From Haloarcula taiwanensis (lineage in GTDB: Archaea > Halobacteriota > Halobacteria > Halobacteriales > Haloarculaceae): DNA of 64,000 nt. The notes under the pieces are model-generated. The model did not search any database and had not been told where the DNA came from. It worked only from the letters and a program-made list of their open reading frames with translations. Both the position numbers and the translations under genes were made by a program. The stretch covers positions 2,480,001 to 2,544,000 of the forward strand of contig CP019154.1 of NCBI GenBank assembly GCA_002844335.1, given 5' to 3'. Positions 23,729-32,159 of this stretch are shown piece by piece; position 1 is the stretch's first letter, and every line of letters begins with the position of its first letter.

Positions 23729-24964
23729 ATGGATGTGCAGTTTCTCGGCGGGGCGGGTGAAATCGGTCGGAGCGCCATCCTCATTGACGAGTCGTTACTG
23801 CTAGATTTCGGGATGTTGACCGACTCGCCGCCACAGTTTCCGGTTCGGACGCCGTCGCCGGACGCCGTCGTCGTCTCCCACGGCCACCTCGACCACGTCG
23901 GGACCATCCCGGCGCTGGTATCGGGCGACGCGCGACCACCGATTCACTGGACGCCGCCGACGTACGAACTGGCGATGACGCTCGCCCGTGACACGCTCAA
24001 GCTCCACGGCGGGACGGTCAACTGTCCGTTCACCGAGACCAACGTCAGGCGGGTGACGCAGGTGTCTGAGACCCACGGCTACCGGGAGACGTTCGAGGCC
24101 GCCGGCTACGAGGTCACCTTCTACAACGCCGGCCACATCCCGGGAAGCGCACACGTTCTCGTTGACGACGGCGACACCCGACTGCTGTACACGGGCGATT
24201 TCCACACCGACGACCAGCGCCTCGTCTCAGGGACGACGGCCCGTCCGGACGCGGACACGGTCATCTGTGAGAGCACCTATTCCGATGTCGACCACGAACT
24301 CCGAGAAACGGTCGAGGGTCGATTCGTCGAAAGCGTCGAAACGACGCTCTGGGAGGGCGGCACCGTCGTCGTCCCCGCCTTCGCCATCGGACGAACACAG
24401 GAGATGTTGCTCGTCTGCGAGGCCCACGACATCCCCTGCTACGTCGACGGGATGGGTAAGGAGGTGACCGAGATGCTCGCCCAGTACCCCGAGTTCCTCC
24501 GGGACGCCGACGCGTTCCGGCGGGCGAAATCGCACGCACGGTTTGTGACTGGCAAGGACGGCCAGCGCAAACGTATCACCGACCAGAAGGCGGCAATCGT
24601 CACCACCAGCGGGATGCTCTCGGGCGGCCCGGCGATGACGTATATCCCGGAGGTCCGTGGAAATCCGATGAACAAGGTCACGATGACCGGGTATCAGGTC
24701 GAGGGAACGCCGGGCCGGGACCTGCTAGAGACCGGTAGTGCCGAGATAGACGGGCGGATTATGCCTGTCAGCGCGCGCGTCGAGCAGTACGACTTTTCGG
24801 CACACGCCGACCGCGGTGGGCTGTTGGCGTACCTCGGTGACTATCGTGACACGCCGGTGCTCGTGAACCACGGCGACCGCTGCGAGGCGTTTGCAACCAC
24901 ACTCCGCGAAGACGGCTACGACGCGACCGCGCCCGAATTAGGCGAGACCGTCACCCTCCAGTAG
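23729..24964 (+). CDS. Beta-CASP metallo-beta-lactamase RNase (archaeal CPSF-like)
   Basis: 411 residues. The metallo-beta-lactamase core has MDVQFLGGAGEIGRSAILID and the zinc motif SHGHLDHVG (His 51, His 53, Asp 55, His 56). Further ligands are in AGHIPGSAH and YTGDFH. The beta-CASP insertion follows with ICESTYSD, VVPAFAIGRTQEML and TTSGMLSGGPAMTYIP, and the C-terminal motif is QYDFSAHADRGGLL. There is no KH domain, so it is of the aCPSF2/short type. Such enzymes are endo- and/or 5'-3' exoribonucleases in RNA processing and decay. All zinc ligands appear present. Confidence 0.92.
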   Translation: MDVQFLGGAGEIGRSAILIDESLLLDFGMLTDSPPQFPVRTPSPDAVVVSHGHLDHVGTIPALVSGDARPPIHWTPPTYELAMTLARDTLKLHGGTVNCPFTETNVRRVTQVSETHGYRETFEAAGYEVTFYNAGHIPGSAHVLVDDGDTRLLYTGDFHTDDQRLVSGTTARPDADTVICESTYSDVDHELRETVEGRFVESVETTLWEGGTVVVPAFAIGRTQEMLLVCEAHDIPCYVDGMGKEVTEMLAQYPEFLRDADAFRRAKSHARFVTGKDGQRKRITDQKAAIVTTSGMLSGGPAMTYIPEVRGNPMNKVTMTGYQVEGTPGRDLLETGSAEIDGRIMPVSARVEQYDFSAHADRGGLLAYLGDYRDTPVLVNHGDRCEAFATTLREDGYDATAPELGETVTLQ

Positions 24965-24992
24965 GCTGTCACGCAGGCGACCTCGGCCTCGC

Positions 24993-25172
24993 TCAGTCAC
25001 GCTCGTTCGCGTCTTCGGTGGCGCGCTGTTTCAGCCACTCATCGAGCAGGTCGCGAATCGCGGCGTCCCGGTTGTCGCGGTGGTCGGCGAACGCCTTGTC
25101 GTCAATCGCATCGAGCAACTCCTCGTCCAGTTCGACCTCGATCGATTCGAGGTCCAGAAACGCTTCGTCCAT
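24993..25172 (-). CDS. 59-residue ribbon-helix-helix (CopG-like) protein
   Basis: 59 residues from ATG 25172. IEVELDEELLDAIDDKAF is the beta strand and first helix, and NRDAAIRDLLDEWLKQRA the second, with the N-R-D/A-x-x-R-D-L-L turn of ribbon-helix-helix repressors. The C-terminus is acidic. An AATATAT box (25201-25207) lies 29-35 nt upstream, and the stop is 28 nt from the convergent beta-CASP gene. No toxin partner is adjacent, so it is probably a solitary regulator rather than an antitoxin. Confidence 0.75.
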   Translation of the reverse strand: MDEAFLDLESIEVELDEELLDAIDDKAFADHRDNRDAAIRDLLDEWLKQRATEDANERD

Positions 25173-25324
25173 TGATTACGGGGAGTTGAACGGCCAGAGA
25201 AATATATCCTCGTCAGACAGCCGTCGGTCAGTCGCGTGACAGGGGCCATAGAGGCGATGAACTCCAGAAGCCTGTCAGGAAACCGCCGTGCTTTGATTAC
25301 GACTCGTGTCGTATTCACGTCGTG

Positions 25325-26557
25325 ATGGGCTCGCTACAGTCTCTTATCGGTCCCCACCGGCTCGACGCGCTCGGCGCGTGGACGGTAACGGGAATTCTCA
25401 TCGGCGGCGTCGGACGGTTCCTGGCCGGTGGCGAATTCGAGTGGGCAGTGCTCACGGCACTCCTCGTCGGTATCGCGGTCACGGTTCCGTTCGCCACGCG
25501 GAATCTCGAAACGACGGTGCCTGCGGAGTTGCTCGGACTGGTCGCGGTCCCGGTACTCGTCCGGACGGTCGGCGGTTTCCCGCAGGTCACCCCGTTCCTC
25601 GTAATCGCCGGGGTCGCACTGCTGTTGGCCGTTGTCCTCGATGCGTGTACCTCACTGACGATGACGCCGCGGTTCGCAACGGTGTTCGTCGTCATCGTGA
25701 CGATGGCCGTCGCGGGCGTCTGGGCGGTCGGTATCTATGCGACCGACACGCTACTGGGAACCGCGTTCCTCGACGGGCAGACGGAGCTGATGTGGGACCT
25801 CGTCACTGCAGCGACCGCCGGTATCATCGCCGGTGTCGTGTTCGAACTGTACTTCGAACGGTCGGCGCGCATCGCCCGACTGCGCGTCTCGGGCGCAGAC
25901 CCATCCGAACGTGACCAGTCGGGTACGTCCCTTCCCGGAGACGGCAAGCACCACCGCATCGCGGTCCGGACGCTACAGGCGGTCCTCGGGGTAATATCCG
26001 CCTTCGCGCTCGTCCGGGGCAACGTGACGCTGTTCGTCAACAGCGCCGGCCCGCTGGCGATAACGTTCCTGCCGGCGCTGTTCCGCCGGGAATACGACTA
26101 CGCGATGGACACCGGTCTTGTGCTGTGGATCACGGTGGCGTCGACGCTGCACGGGGCCGGCGCGCTCGAACTGTACCAGGCGTTTGGCTGGTACGACAGC
26201 CTGGCCCACGCCGTCTCGGCGTCGCTGGTCGCCGGCGTGGGGTACGCGGTCGCGCGGGCGGTCGAACGCCACTCCCGGGCGGTCGATTTCAACCGCGGGT
26301 TCCGCGCCACCTTCGTCGTCCTGTTCGTCCTCGCGGTGGGCGTCGGCTGGGAGATACTTGAGTTCGCAAGCGGCGGCCTCGCGTCGGTAGTCGGCGGCGA
26401 GGCGGTCCTGGCACAGTACGGCACGGGGGACATCGTGAACGACCTCGTGTTCAACACGGTCGGCGCGCTCGTCGTCGCGGGCTGGAGCACCGCCCACTTC
26501 GAGGGCATCGCGGCCCGGCTCACCGGCCGGGTCGGGCGGCTCGCGGGCGGGGACTGA
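25325..26557 (+). CDS. Large membrane protein with DUF2238/YjdF-like C-terminal half
   Basis: 410 residues from ATG 25325 (an in-frame ATG precedes it by one codon). About ten hydrophobic segments. Residues 1-180 hold six, with GTAFLDGQTELMWDLVTAATAG at the end; a polar stretch (SGADPSERDQSGTSL) follows. The last 190 residues show YDSLAHAVSASLVAGVGYAV, VGWEILEFASGG and GTGDIVNDLVFNTVGALV, the His, Glu and Asp-containing motif set of DUF2238 (YjdF-type) membrane proteins. Function unknown; the conserved acidic and His residues inside membrane segments could bind metal. Confidence 0.65.
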   Translation: MGSLQSLIGPHRLDALGAWTVTGILIGGVGRFLAGGEFEWAVLTALLVGIAVTVPFATRNLETTVPAELLGLVAVPVLVRTVGGFPQVTPFLVIAGVALLLAVVLDACTSLTMTPRFATVFVVIVTMAVAGVWAVGIYATDTLLGTAFLDGQTELMWDLVTAATAGIIAGVVFELYFERSARIARLRVSGADPSERDQSGTSLPGDGKHHRIAVRTLQAVLGVISAFALVRGNVTLFVNSAGPLAITFLPALFRREYDYAMDTGLVLWITVASTLHGAGALELYQAFGWYDSLAHAVSASLVAGVGYAVARAVERHSRAVDFNRGFRATFVVLFVLAVGVGWEILEFASGGLASVVGGEAVLAQYGTGDIVNDLVFNTVGALVVAGWSTAHFEGIAARLTGRVGRLAGGD

Positions 26558-26766
26558 GCGTCCCGAGAGTGGGGCTGCGGTACGACAGACCGGCGCGTAT
26601 GGAGCGAACGCGACTCGACTTCGACCGCTACTTCGAAGTGGTCATGGAGGCCGGCAAACGCCACAGCATAGAGAACGACGGAGACGCCCCTAGAGACGGT
26701 CAACGTCTACACGCCGCCGCGGTAGCCGTCAGGCCTCAGTGCCGTCGACCGGTAGTACTTTCAGCG

Positions 26767-27843
26767 TCACTCGACGCCGGCTTCGGCGTCCATCGGGTCC
26801 TGGATGTCGCCGACGACCTCCTCCAGCAGGTCCGTGACCGTCACCAGCCCGACGACTTCGCCGTCTTCGAGCACGAAGGCCAGTTCTTGGCGCTCGGCCT
26901 GGAACTGGTCGATGGCGTCACTGACGGTGGTGTCGGGCGACATCGTCATCGGCGGCGAGGCGACGGCTTCGAGGTCGATGCCGTCGAGCAGGCCGCCCGC
27001 CCCGTCCTGTTCCTCGCGCTCGTCGACCAGCGCCGGGATGTAGACGATGCCGAGGAAGTCTTCGAGCGTCTCGCCGACGAGCGGGTAGCGGGTGTGGGGC
27101 GTCTCGGCGATGCGCTCGGCGTTGGTCACGTCGTCGTCGGTCGGCGACAGCGCGACGATGTCCTCGCGGGGCACCATCACGTCGCCGACTTCACGGTCGC
27201 CAACGCGGAACGCAGAAATAATCTCCTCACGACGCTCGTCGGGCACGTCGCCGCGGTCCAGAACGGAACCGAGTTCGTTGCGTAGTTCGGCCCGGGACTC
27301 GATGCTGTCGACCTCCGCTTCGAGCCACGCGCCGGACATCTCGACACCGAACAGCCCCAGCGTCCACTTGGCGACGCCGTCGCCGACCTTGATAATCGGC
27401 GAGATGACCCACGCGAAGTAGTACAGCGGCGTCGCGCCGTACCGGCAGACGAACTTCGCGCGCTCGACGCCGAGGTACGTCGGCGTCTGCTCGCCGTGGG
27501 TCAGGTGGACGAGGTTGATGATGAGGAAGGCGATGGCCGCGCCGGCCCCGACGCCGGCCAGCGCAGAAGACTGGAAATACGGCTCGAAGATGGCAGCGAG
27601 CGCCGGCTCGGCGACGATACCGACCGCAATGCTGGAAGCGGTGATGCCGACCTGACAGCTCGTCAGGTAGATTTCGAGGTCGTCGGTCATCTCCCAGGCC
27701 CGACGGAGGCCGGGTTCGTCGAACTCCGACTCCGAGTACTGTCTGGCCCGGGTCAGGGCAAACTCGATGGCGACGAAGAAGCCGTTTGCGAGGATCAGGG
27801 CGACCCCTGCAAGCAGCCTGAGCGCGATTTCGACTGGTTGCAT
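26767..27843 (-). CDS. CNNM/CorB-type membrane protein with CBS pair
   Basis: 358 residues. Residues 1-180 form a DUF21 membrane domain (ALILANGFFVAIEFALTRAR, YLTSCQVGITASSIAVGIVAEPALA, FLIINLVHLTHGEQTP). From about 215 a CBS pair follows (VGDVMVPREDIVALSPTD, RYPLVGETLEDFLGIV, then MTMSPDTTVSDAIDQF and GLVTVTDLLEEVVGDI). The family moves or senses Mg2+, with nucleotide-regulated CBS domains, as in CorB/CorC and CNNM. It lacks the C-terminal CorC_HlyC domain, as many archaeal versions do. Confidence 0.88.
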   Translation of the reverse strand: MQPVEIALRLLAGVALILANGFFVAIEFALTRARQYSESEFDEPGLRRAWEMTDDLEIYLTSCQVGITASSIAVGIVAEPALAAIFEPYFQSSALAGVGAGAAIAFLIINLVHLTHGEQTPTYLGVERAKFVCRYGATPLYYFAWVISPIIKVGDGVAKWTLGLFGVEMSGAWLEAEVDSIESRAELRNELGSVLDRGDVPDERREEIISAFRVGDREVGDVMVPREDIVALSPTDDDVTNAERIAETPHTRYPLVGETLEDFLGIVYIPALVDEREEQDGAGGLLDGIDLEAVASPPMTMSPDTTVSDAIDQFQAERQELAFVLEDGEVVGLVTVTDLLEEVVGDIQDPMDAEAGVE

Positions 27844-27891
27844 GTATCGGCGGGATTCACCAGCCGGACAGGAAAGCGTGGTGACATCGGG

Positions 27892-28011
27892 TCAGTCGCC
27901 GGCCCCCCGACGGCGGGCGAGCCAGCGACCGACGACCAGCGCGGCAGCGCCCGCGACCGCGGCGAGCGCGAGGCGAAGAGGCGGAGGAACGGCCCGGAGC
28001 TGGCATAGCAC
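27892..28011 (-). CDS. Candidate 39-residue single-helix membrane protein
   Basis: From GTG 28011 the frame codes for 39 residues: a short start (VLCQLRAVPPP), one membrane helix (LRLALAAVAGAAALVVGRWLA) and a basic ending (RRRGAGD), a positive-inside signature. It sits between the SDR stop and the CNNM start, 23 and 48 nt from them, on the same strand, so could be in one transcript. The frame remains open upstream into the SDR gene, so the start is a guess. Real gene possible, not certain. Confidence 0.35.
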   Translation of the reverse strand: MLCQLRAVPPPLRLALAAVAGAAALVVGRWLARRRGAGD

Positions 28012-28034
28012 GTCCGCACCCGAGAAATAACCGT

Positions 28035-28976
28035 TTACGCGCGCTCGAAGTCGTACTCGACGCCGGTGAGGTCGGTCGAGACCGCCCAGAGCCGTTCGGC
28101 GGTCGCCTCGTCGCGCGAGGCCGCGTTGGACTGCTGGAACTCGGGCGGGCCGCGCATGTCGAGCAGGCCGCCGGGGCCGACGTACTCGCCGCCGATGACG
28201 TCGTCGGCGGTGGCAGCGTACAGCATCGGGAGCGCGCCCTGCTCGGCGGACTGGGCGAGCACAGCGTTGGCGAGGCCCATAGCCGCGGTTCGCAGCGTCG
28301 ACCCCATCTCCCGGGGTCCGCGGAACTGGAGGTCGGTGTCGGCGTAGCCGGGGTGGCAGGCGACGCTTATCACGTCGTCCCAGCCGTGGTTGCCCAGCCG
28401 GCGCTGGAGTTCGTAGGCAAAGAGGAGGTTGGCGAGCTTGCTCTGGCCGTAGGCCGACCACTTCCCGTAGGAGCGCTCGCCCTGCAGGTCGTCGAAGTCA
28501 ATCTCGCCCATCTCGTGTGCACCGCTGGACTGCGTGACGATTCGGGACTCGCCGTCGGCGGCCCCGAGGAGGTCAAGGAGGTGCCCGGTCAGGGCAAAGT
28601 GACCCAGATGGTTGACGCCGAACTGCGTCTCGAAACCGTCGGCCGTCTCGCTCCGGGGAATCGCCATGACGCCGGCGTTGTTACAGAGAATGTCGACGGC
28701 GTCGTAGTCGTCTTGGAGGCCGTCGGCGAAGGATTCGACGTTCGAGAGGTCCGCGAGGTCACACTTACGGATATCGAGCGTCGCGTTCGGCACGGCTTCG
28801 CGGATCTCCGCTGCGGCCGATTCACCGCGGTCGACGCTCCGGCAGGCCATCACAACCGTCGCGCCTCTGCGAGCGAACGCCTTCGAGCCTTCAAGTCCCA
28901 GCCCGCTGTTCGCGCCGGTTACGACCACGGTTCGGTCCGTCAGCGGGGGCATGTCTTCGATAGTCCAGCCTGTCAT
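28035..28976 (-). CDS. Short-chain dehydrogenase, retinol dehydrogenase-like
   Basis: 313 residues. The NAD(P) loop is TVVVTGANSGLGLEGSKAF; VMACRSVDRG after the second strand favours NADP. The NNAGVMA motif, the Ser of IVTQSSGAHEMG and the catalytic Y-x-x-x-K (SAYGQSKLANL) are complete, and CHPGYADTDLQF is the post-catalytic loop. Closest in layout to eukaryotic-type retinol dehydrogenase/WW-oxidoreductase-like SDRs, which have many haloarchaeal relatives. Cytosolic alcohol/carbonyl oxidoreductase with unknown substrate. First of a possible minus-strand set with the mini membrane protein and the CNNM gene. Confidence 0.9.
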   Translation of the reverse strand: MTGWTIEDMPPLTDRTVVVTGANSGLGLEGSKAFARRGATVVMACRSVDRGESAAAEIREAVPNATLDIRKCDLADLSNVESFADGLQDDYDAVDILCNNAGVMAIPRSETADGFETQFGVNHLGHFALTGHLLDLLGAADGESRIVTQSSGAHEMGEIDFDDLQGERSYGKWSAYGQSKLANLLFAYELQRRLGNHGWDDVISVACHPGYADTDLQFRGPREMGSTLRTAAMGLANAVLAQSAEQGALPMLYAATADDVIGGEYVGPGGLLDMRGPPEFQQSNAASRDEATAERLWAVSTDLTGVEYDFERA

Positions 28977-29060
28977 TGAGGGAGCTACGGGCGCGAAGCA
29001 CTGAAACCCATCGCCGACGGGAGAGTGAGAGTCTTATGCTGTCGCCCCCGTGTTCCAGTG

Positions 29061-29315
29061 ATGAGCGACGTGTCGATCACCGTCTACACGCGCGAGGACT
29101 GCCATCTCTGTGAGAAGGCCATCGAGACAATCGAGCAAGTCGCCGACGACGAGGAAGTCGCTATCGCGCTAGACCTCGTCGACGTTGACGAAGATCCCGA
29201 GCTTCAGGCGGAGTACGGCGAGCGCGTTCCCTACGTCTTCGTGGACGAGTCGCCGGCGTTCAAGTACCACGTCGACGAGCGACAGTTACGCGAGAAGCTG
29301 CAGCAGTCGGCGTAG
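29061..29315 (+). CDS. Glutaredoxin-like protein (DUF836 type)
   Basis: 84 residues from ATG 29061. Strand ITVYTREDCHLCEKAIETI places the redox pair at Cys 14 and Cys 17 with His-Leu between. The cis-Pro loop is GERVPYVFVDESPAF, and LREKLQQ is the last helix. This is the short glutaredoxin-like DUF836 form, whose C-x-x-C loop is usually CHLC. Probable cytosolic thiol-disulfide or bacillithiol/gamma-glutamylcysteine-linked oxidoreductase; haloarchaea use gamma-glutamylcysteine as main thiol. Divergent from the SDR. Confidence 0.85.
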   Translation: MSDVSITVYTREDCHLCEKAIETIEQVADDEEVAIALDLVDVDEDPELQAEYGERVPYVFVDESPAFKYHVDERQLREKLQQSA

Positions 29316-29389
29316 CGGTCTGGACACGACAGACCCTCTGTCGCGGCTACCACCGCAATTTATTAATTCTGGGGCGCATCTCACCGCTG

Positions 29390-29686
29390 ATGCCCTCCAG
29401 TATCAGCAACGCTGTGTTCAGCGAACCGTCCGGGCCACGGATCGCTCTCGTCCACTTCGCTGGGTCACTTGTCTTCGCCGGTCTCTACGTGTCCGCCTGG
29501 GTTACCGAGGGTGCTGTCCCGGACAGCTGGTTACTCGCGATGGTCGTCGGAACCGGATTAGCGGGCGTTGCGGAGGTGTTGCCAAAGCGCAGACGACAGA
29601 CAGCCGGCGTCCTCCGCTCGGTCGCGATTCTCGTGTTTCTCTGTCTCGTCGTCGCCCTCGTCGCGCCCGACCTTCTCGGTATCTGA
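29390..29686 (+). CDS. Three-helix membrane protein, unknown function
   Basis: 98 residues with hydrophobic segments near 18-38 (ALVHFAGSLVFAGLYVSAW), 47-63 (WLLAMVVGTGLAGVAEVL) and 75-95 (SVAILVFLCLVVALVAPDLL). A basic loop (PKRRRQTAG) between the second and third segments suggests that loop is cytoplasmic. No motif or family recognised. Separated from glutaredoxin by 74 nt containing an AT-rich patch (TTTATTAATT near 29360), which could be its promoter. Convergent with thiE. Confidence 0.6.
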   Translation: MPSSISNAVFSEPSGPRIALVHFAGSLVFAGLYVSAWVTEGAVPDSWLLAMVVGTGLAGVAEVLPKRRRQTAGVLRSVAILVFLCLVVALVAPDLLGI

Positions 29687-29736
29687 GCGCCGCCCGCAAA
29701 CCGGGCTGTCTCGGCGGTACCGCGAACAAGCCAGTG

Positions 29737-30372
29737 CTATCGCCCCTGCTCGACGGCACTGTGTAACGCGTCCGTCGCCGCTGTCGGGTCGTCGGCCTGC
29801 GTGATTGCTGTGATGACAGCGACCCCGTCCGCACCCGCTCTGACGACCTCAACGGCGTTATCGGCCGTGATGCCGCCGATAGCGACAAACGGGATGTCTA
29901 CTGCTTCTGCGATAGCAGCGACTCGCTCGGTGCCGATGGCGTACTCGTCGTCATCGATGTCGTCTTTCGAGCCGGTAGCAAACACTGCACCAACGCCAAG
30001 ATAGTCCGCGCCGGCCGCCGCCGCTTCCCGGGCGTCTTCGACAGTCGAGACCGAGCGCCCGATGAGTGCGTCCTCGCCCAGCAAGTCCCGCGCGACCGGA
30101 ACAGGAAGGTCGTCGTCGCCGAGGTGGACCCCGTCAGCGTCGAGTGCCTGTGCGATGTCTACGCGGTCGTTGACGACGAACGCGACGTCGGCCTCGCGGG
30201 TCAGGTCCCGCAGTTCCCGACCGAGTTCGTAGCGTTCGCGCGCGGTCCGGTCCTTCTCGCGGAGTTGGACGACGCCGACGCCACCGTCAATCGCGTCTGC
30301 GACGATTTCGTCGGTTGTCCGGCCCGCCGAGAGCGACGCCTGCGTGACGAGATACACGTCCCAGTCGACCAT
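29737..30372 (-). CDS. thiE: Thiamine-phosphate synthase
   Basis: 211 residues, the normal ThiE length. Landmarks of the TIM barrel are VVQLREKDRTARE (pyrophosphate-binding), FVVNDRVDIAQALDADGVHLGDDDLP, GRSVSTVEDAREA, YLGVGAVFATGSKDD, FVAIGGITADN and GADGVAVITAI. It joins HMP-PP and thiazole phosphate to give thiamine phosphate. It starts 42 nt after the last gene of the pst operon on the same strand, so read-through is possible, but no functional link to phosphate uptake is evident. Confidence 0.95.
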   Translation of the reverse strand: MVDWDVYLVTQASLSAGRTTDEIVADAIDGGVGVVQLREKDRTARERYELGRELRDLTREADVAFVVNDRVDIAQALDADGVHLGDDDLPVPVARDLLGEDALIGRSVSTVEDAREAAAAGADYLGVGAVFATGSKDDIDDDEYAIGTERVAAIAEAVDIPFVAIGGITADNAVEVVRAGADGVAVITAITQADDPTAATDALHSAVEQGR

Positions 30373-30414
30373 AGCCAGTCTCGGAACCGATGACTCTTGT
30401 GTGCTGTGCGTTGG

Positions 30415-31476
30415 TCAGGACTCTGTTTCAGCTGTCGAACTCGACGCGTTTGCCTCGTCGGTGTCAGTTGCCGGGTCCGAGAGCGCGCCGTCGCGAACAG
30501 CCATCCGGAGCCCGAACTCGGCGATATTACCGCCGTGTTCCGCCGTTCTAGCGAGGCTGTCGAGGGCGCGCGTGAGCCGGTAGTCGGCGTCACCGGACTC
30601 GAACAGCTGTCGGTCGAGACTGGTTATCCGCTCTCGAACGTCCCGGCGCGTGGCCAGTGTCTGTCGGGCGGTGTCGACACAGGCGTCGCCAATGATCACT
30701 CGGACAGCGTCCTCGACGACGGCGTGGACATCCTGTGCAATGCTGTCGAGGGCTGTGATGATACGCTCGTCGGGTTGGCCGTCGAGTCGGTCGGCGACGG
30801 TCCCGATGCGCTCGGCGTGATCGGCCACGCGTTCGAGTTCGTTCGCGGTCCCCCAGAGGGTGAACAGTTCGGGACGGGTCAGCCCGAGCGCGTCTATCTC
30901 GTCGAGGCGGGCCAGCCCGCGCTCGAAGTAGCGGTCTATCATGGCGTACAGCCGGTCGGCCTGCTCGTCGCGGTCGGCCCACCGGTCGCCGGTCGTCCCG
31001 GTCGTGAGCGCGGCCATCGCGTCCCGGTGCATCGACAGGGCGACGAACTGGAGCTGGCGGACCGACTGGCTGACGGACACCTCGCCAGCATCGAGCATCG
31101 TCCGGACCGTGACCTGTGACTCGGTCGCCTCAGCGACGGTCACACCTGTCAGGTTCCGGGTGACGCGTTCGATGGCCCGGTGTTGTTCGTCGCTGTAGCC
31201 ATCGGGGACTTCAAGGACGACAGATTCGACGCCAGCGGCGTAGGCCGCCCGCAACAGCTGCTCTATTTCCGCCGGGTCGTCGTTGCCGACTTCCAGTCTG
31301 AGGCGGTTCCGCGCCGTCGTCTGTGACTCAGGGGTCTGGATTACCAGGAGCCCGTCGATGTGCGTGTGGAGGTTCACCGTCGTTCCGGCCGTACAGTTCT
31401 CCGATTCGGCCCACTCTTTTGGGAGCGAAACGGTGTACGTGCCGCCGCCGACGGTCTGTATCTTTCGGGTTTCCAT
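30415..31476 (-). CDS. PhoU-domain regulator with N-terminal SpoVT/AbrB domain
   Basis: 353 residues. The first 45 form an AbrB-like swapped-hairpin (METRKIQTVGGGTYTVSLPKEWAESENCTAG), with potential DNA-binding ability. Then comes a linker and a PhoU-like helical domain (ANELERVADHAERIGTVADRL, DVRERITSLDRQLFESGDADYRLTRALDSLARTAEHGGNIAEF) with the acidic E/D-x-x-x-D/H sets that bind metal clusters. Fusions of this type are archaeal phosphate-signalling regulators; target unknown. It lies 2 nt after phoU and is the last pst operon gene. It is a paralogue of the divergent gene at 38405. Confidence 0.85.
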   Translation of the reverse strand: METRKIQTVGGGTYTVSLPKEWAESENCTAGTTVNLHTHIDGLLVIQTPESQTTARNRLRLEVGNDDPAEIEQLLRAAYAAGVESVVLEVPDGYSDEQHRAIERVTRNLTGVTVAEATESQVTVRTMLDAGEVSVSQSVRQLQFVALSMHRDAMAALTTGTTGDRWADRDEQADRLYAMIDRYFERGLARLDEIDALGLTRPELFTLWGTANELERVADHAERIGTVADRLDGQPDERIITALDSIAQDVHAVVEDAVRVIIGDACVDTARQTLATRRDVRERITSLDRQLFESGDADYRLTRALDSLARTAEHGGNIAEFGLRMAVRDGALSDPATDTDEANASSSTAETES

Positions 31477-31478
31477 AG

Positions 31479-32156
31479 CTAGTAAATGAGTTCTGAGTCG
31501 GTTTCGACCATGTACAGCGTGCGTGCCGCGATGTTGACCGCGTGGTCGCCGACGCGTTCGAGGTCCCGAACCGTCAACAGGAGCCGGGACACGTCGTCGA
31601 GGAGTTGCTCGACCGCCCAGCCGTCGTCGCCGTCGGCCTCCCGTTCGATGAGGTCCCGGGCGACGGTCTCGCTGGCCCGCTGGCAGAGCGCATCGAGCGC
31701 GTCGTCATCAGCCGCGATAGCGCGACAGTCCTCGACGGCTTCCAGTCGATAGGCGTCGATACTACGCTCGACCATGTCGGTGGCCTCGCGGCCGATAGTG
31801 TCGACGTCGACCTCGGGGGCAAGTCGACGGTCGGCCGACTGTGCGTAGGCCGCGAGGTTCGTGGCGAGGTCTCCCACGCGTTCAAGATCGGTGATTATCT
31901 TGAACGAGGCGGCGATAAAGCGGAGGTCGGTCGCGACCGGCTGCTGGAGAGCAAAGAGGTCGATACAGTCGGCTTCAAGGGCCAGATACAGCTCGTTTAT
32001 TTCGTTGTCACCGTCGATGACAGACTGCGCCATCTCCCGGTCGACGGTCCGGAGCGCAGTGAGCGCCGATTCGAGTCGCTCGACGACCAGATCGCCCATC
32101 CCGACCACGCCGTCCCGGAGTTCGTCCAGTTGTTGCTGGTACGACTCGCGCGACAT
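31479..32156 (-). CDS. phoU: Phosphate-signalling protein PhoU
   Basis: 225 residues, two tandem three-helix bundles. The first has QLDELRDGVVGMGDLVVERLESAL and ASFKIITDLERVGDLATNLAAY; the second ends with LLTVRDLERVGDHAVNIAARTLYM. The two E-R-x-G-D-x-A/H-x-N motifs supply the trinuclear metal sites of PhoU. In bacteria PhoU restrains Pst uptake; haloarchaea lack the usual PhoR/PhoB pair, so its partner may be the PstB ATPase itself. Sits 3 nt after pstB and 2 nt before the AbrB-PhoU gene. Confidence 0.93.
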   Translation of the reverse strand: MSRESYQQQLDELRDGVVGMGDLVVERLESALTALRTVDREMAQSVIDGDNEINELYLALEADCIDLFALQQPVATDLRFIAASFKIITDLERVGDLATNLAAYAQSADRRLAPEVDVDTIGREATDMVERSIDAYRLEAVEDCRAIAADDDALDALCQRASETVARDLIEREADGDDGWAVEQLLDDVSRLLLTVRDLERVGDHAVNIAARTLYMVETDSELIY

Positions 32157-32159
32157 GGG

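Noticed and set aside
24993-25172. RHH protein as an antitoxin
   Set aside because: No toxin-like gene adjacent; both neighbours are well-defined unrelated genes.
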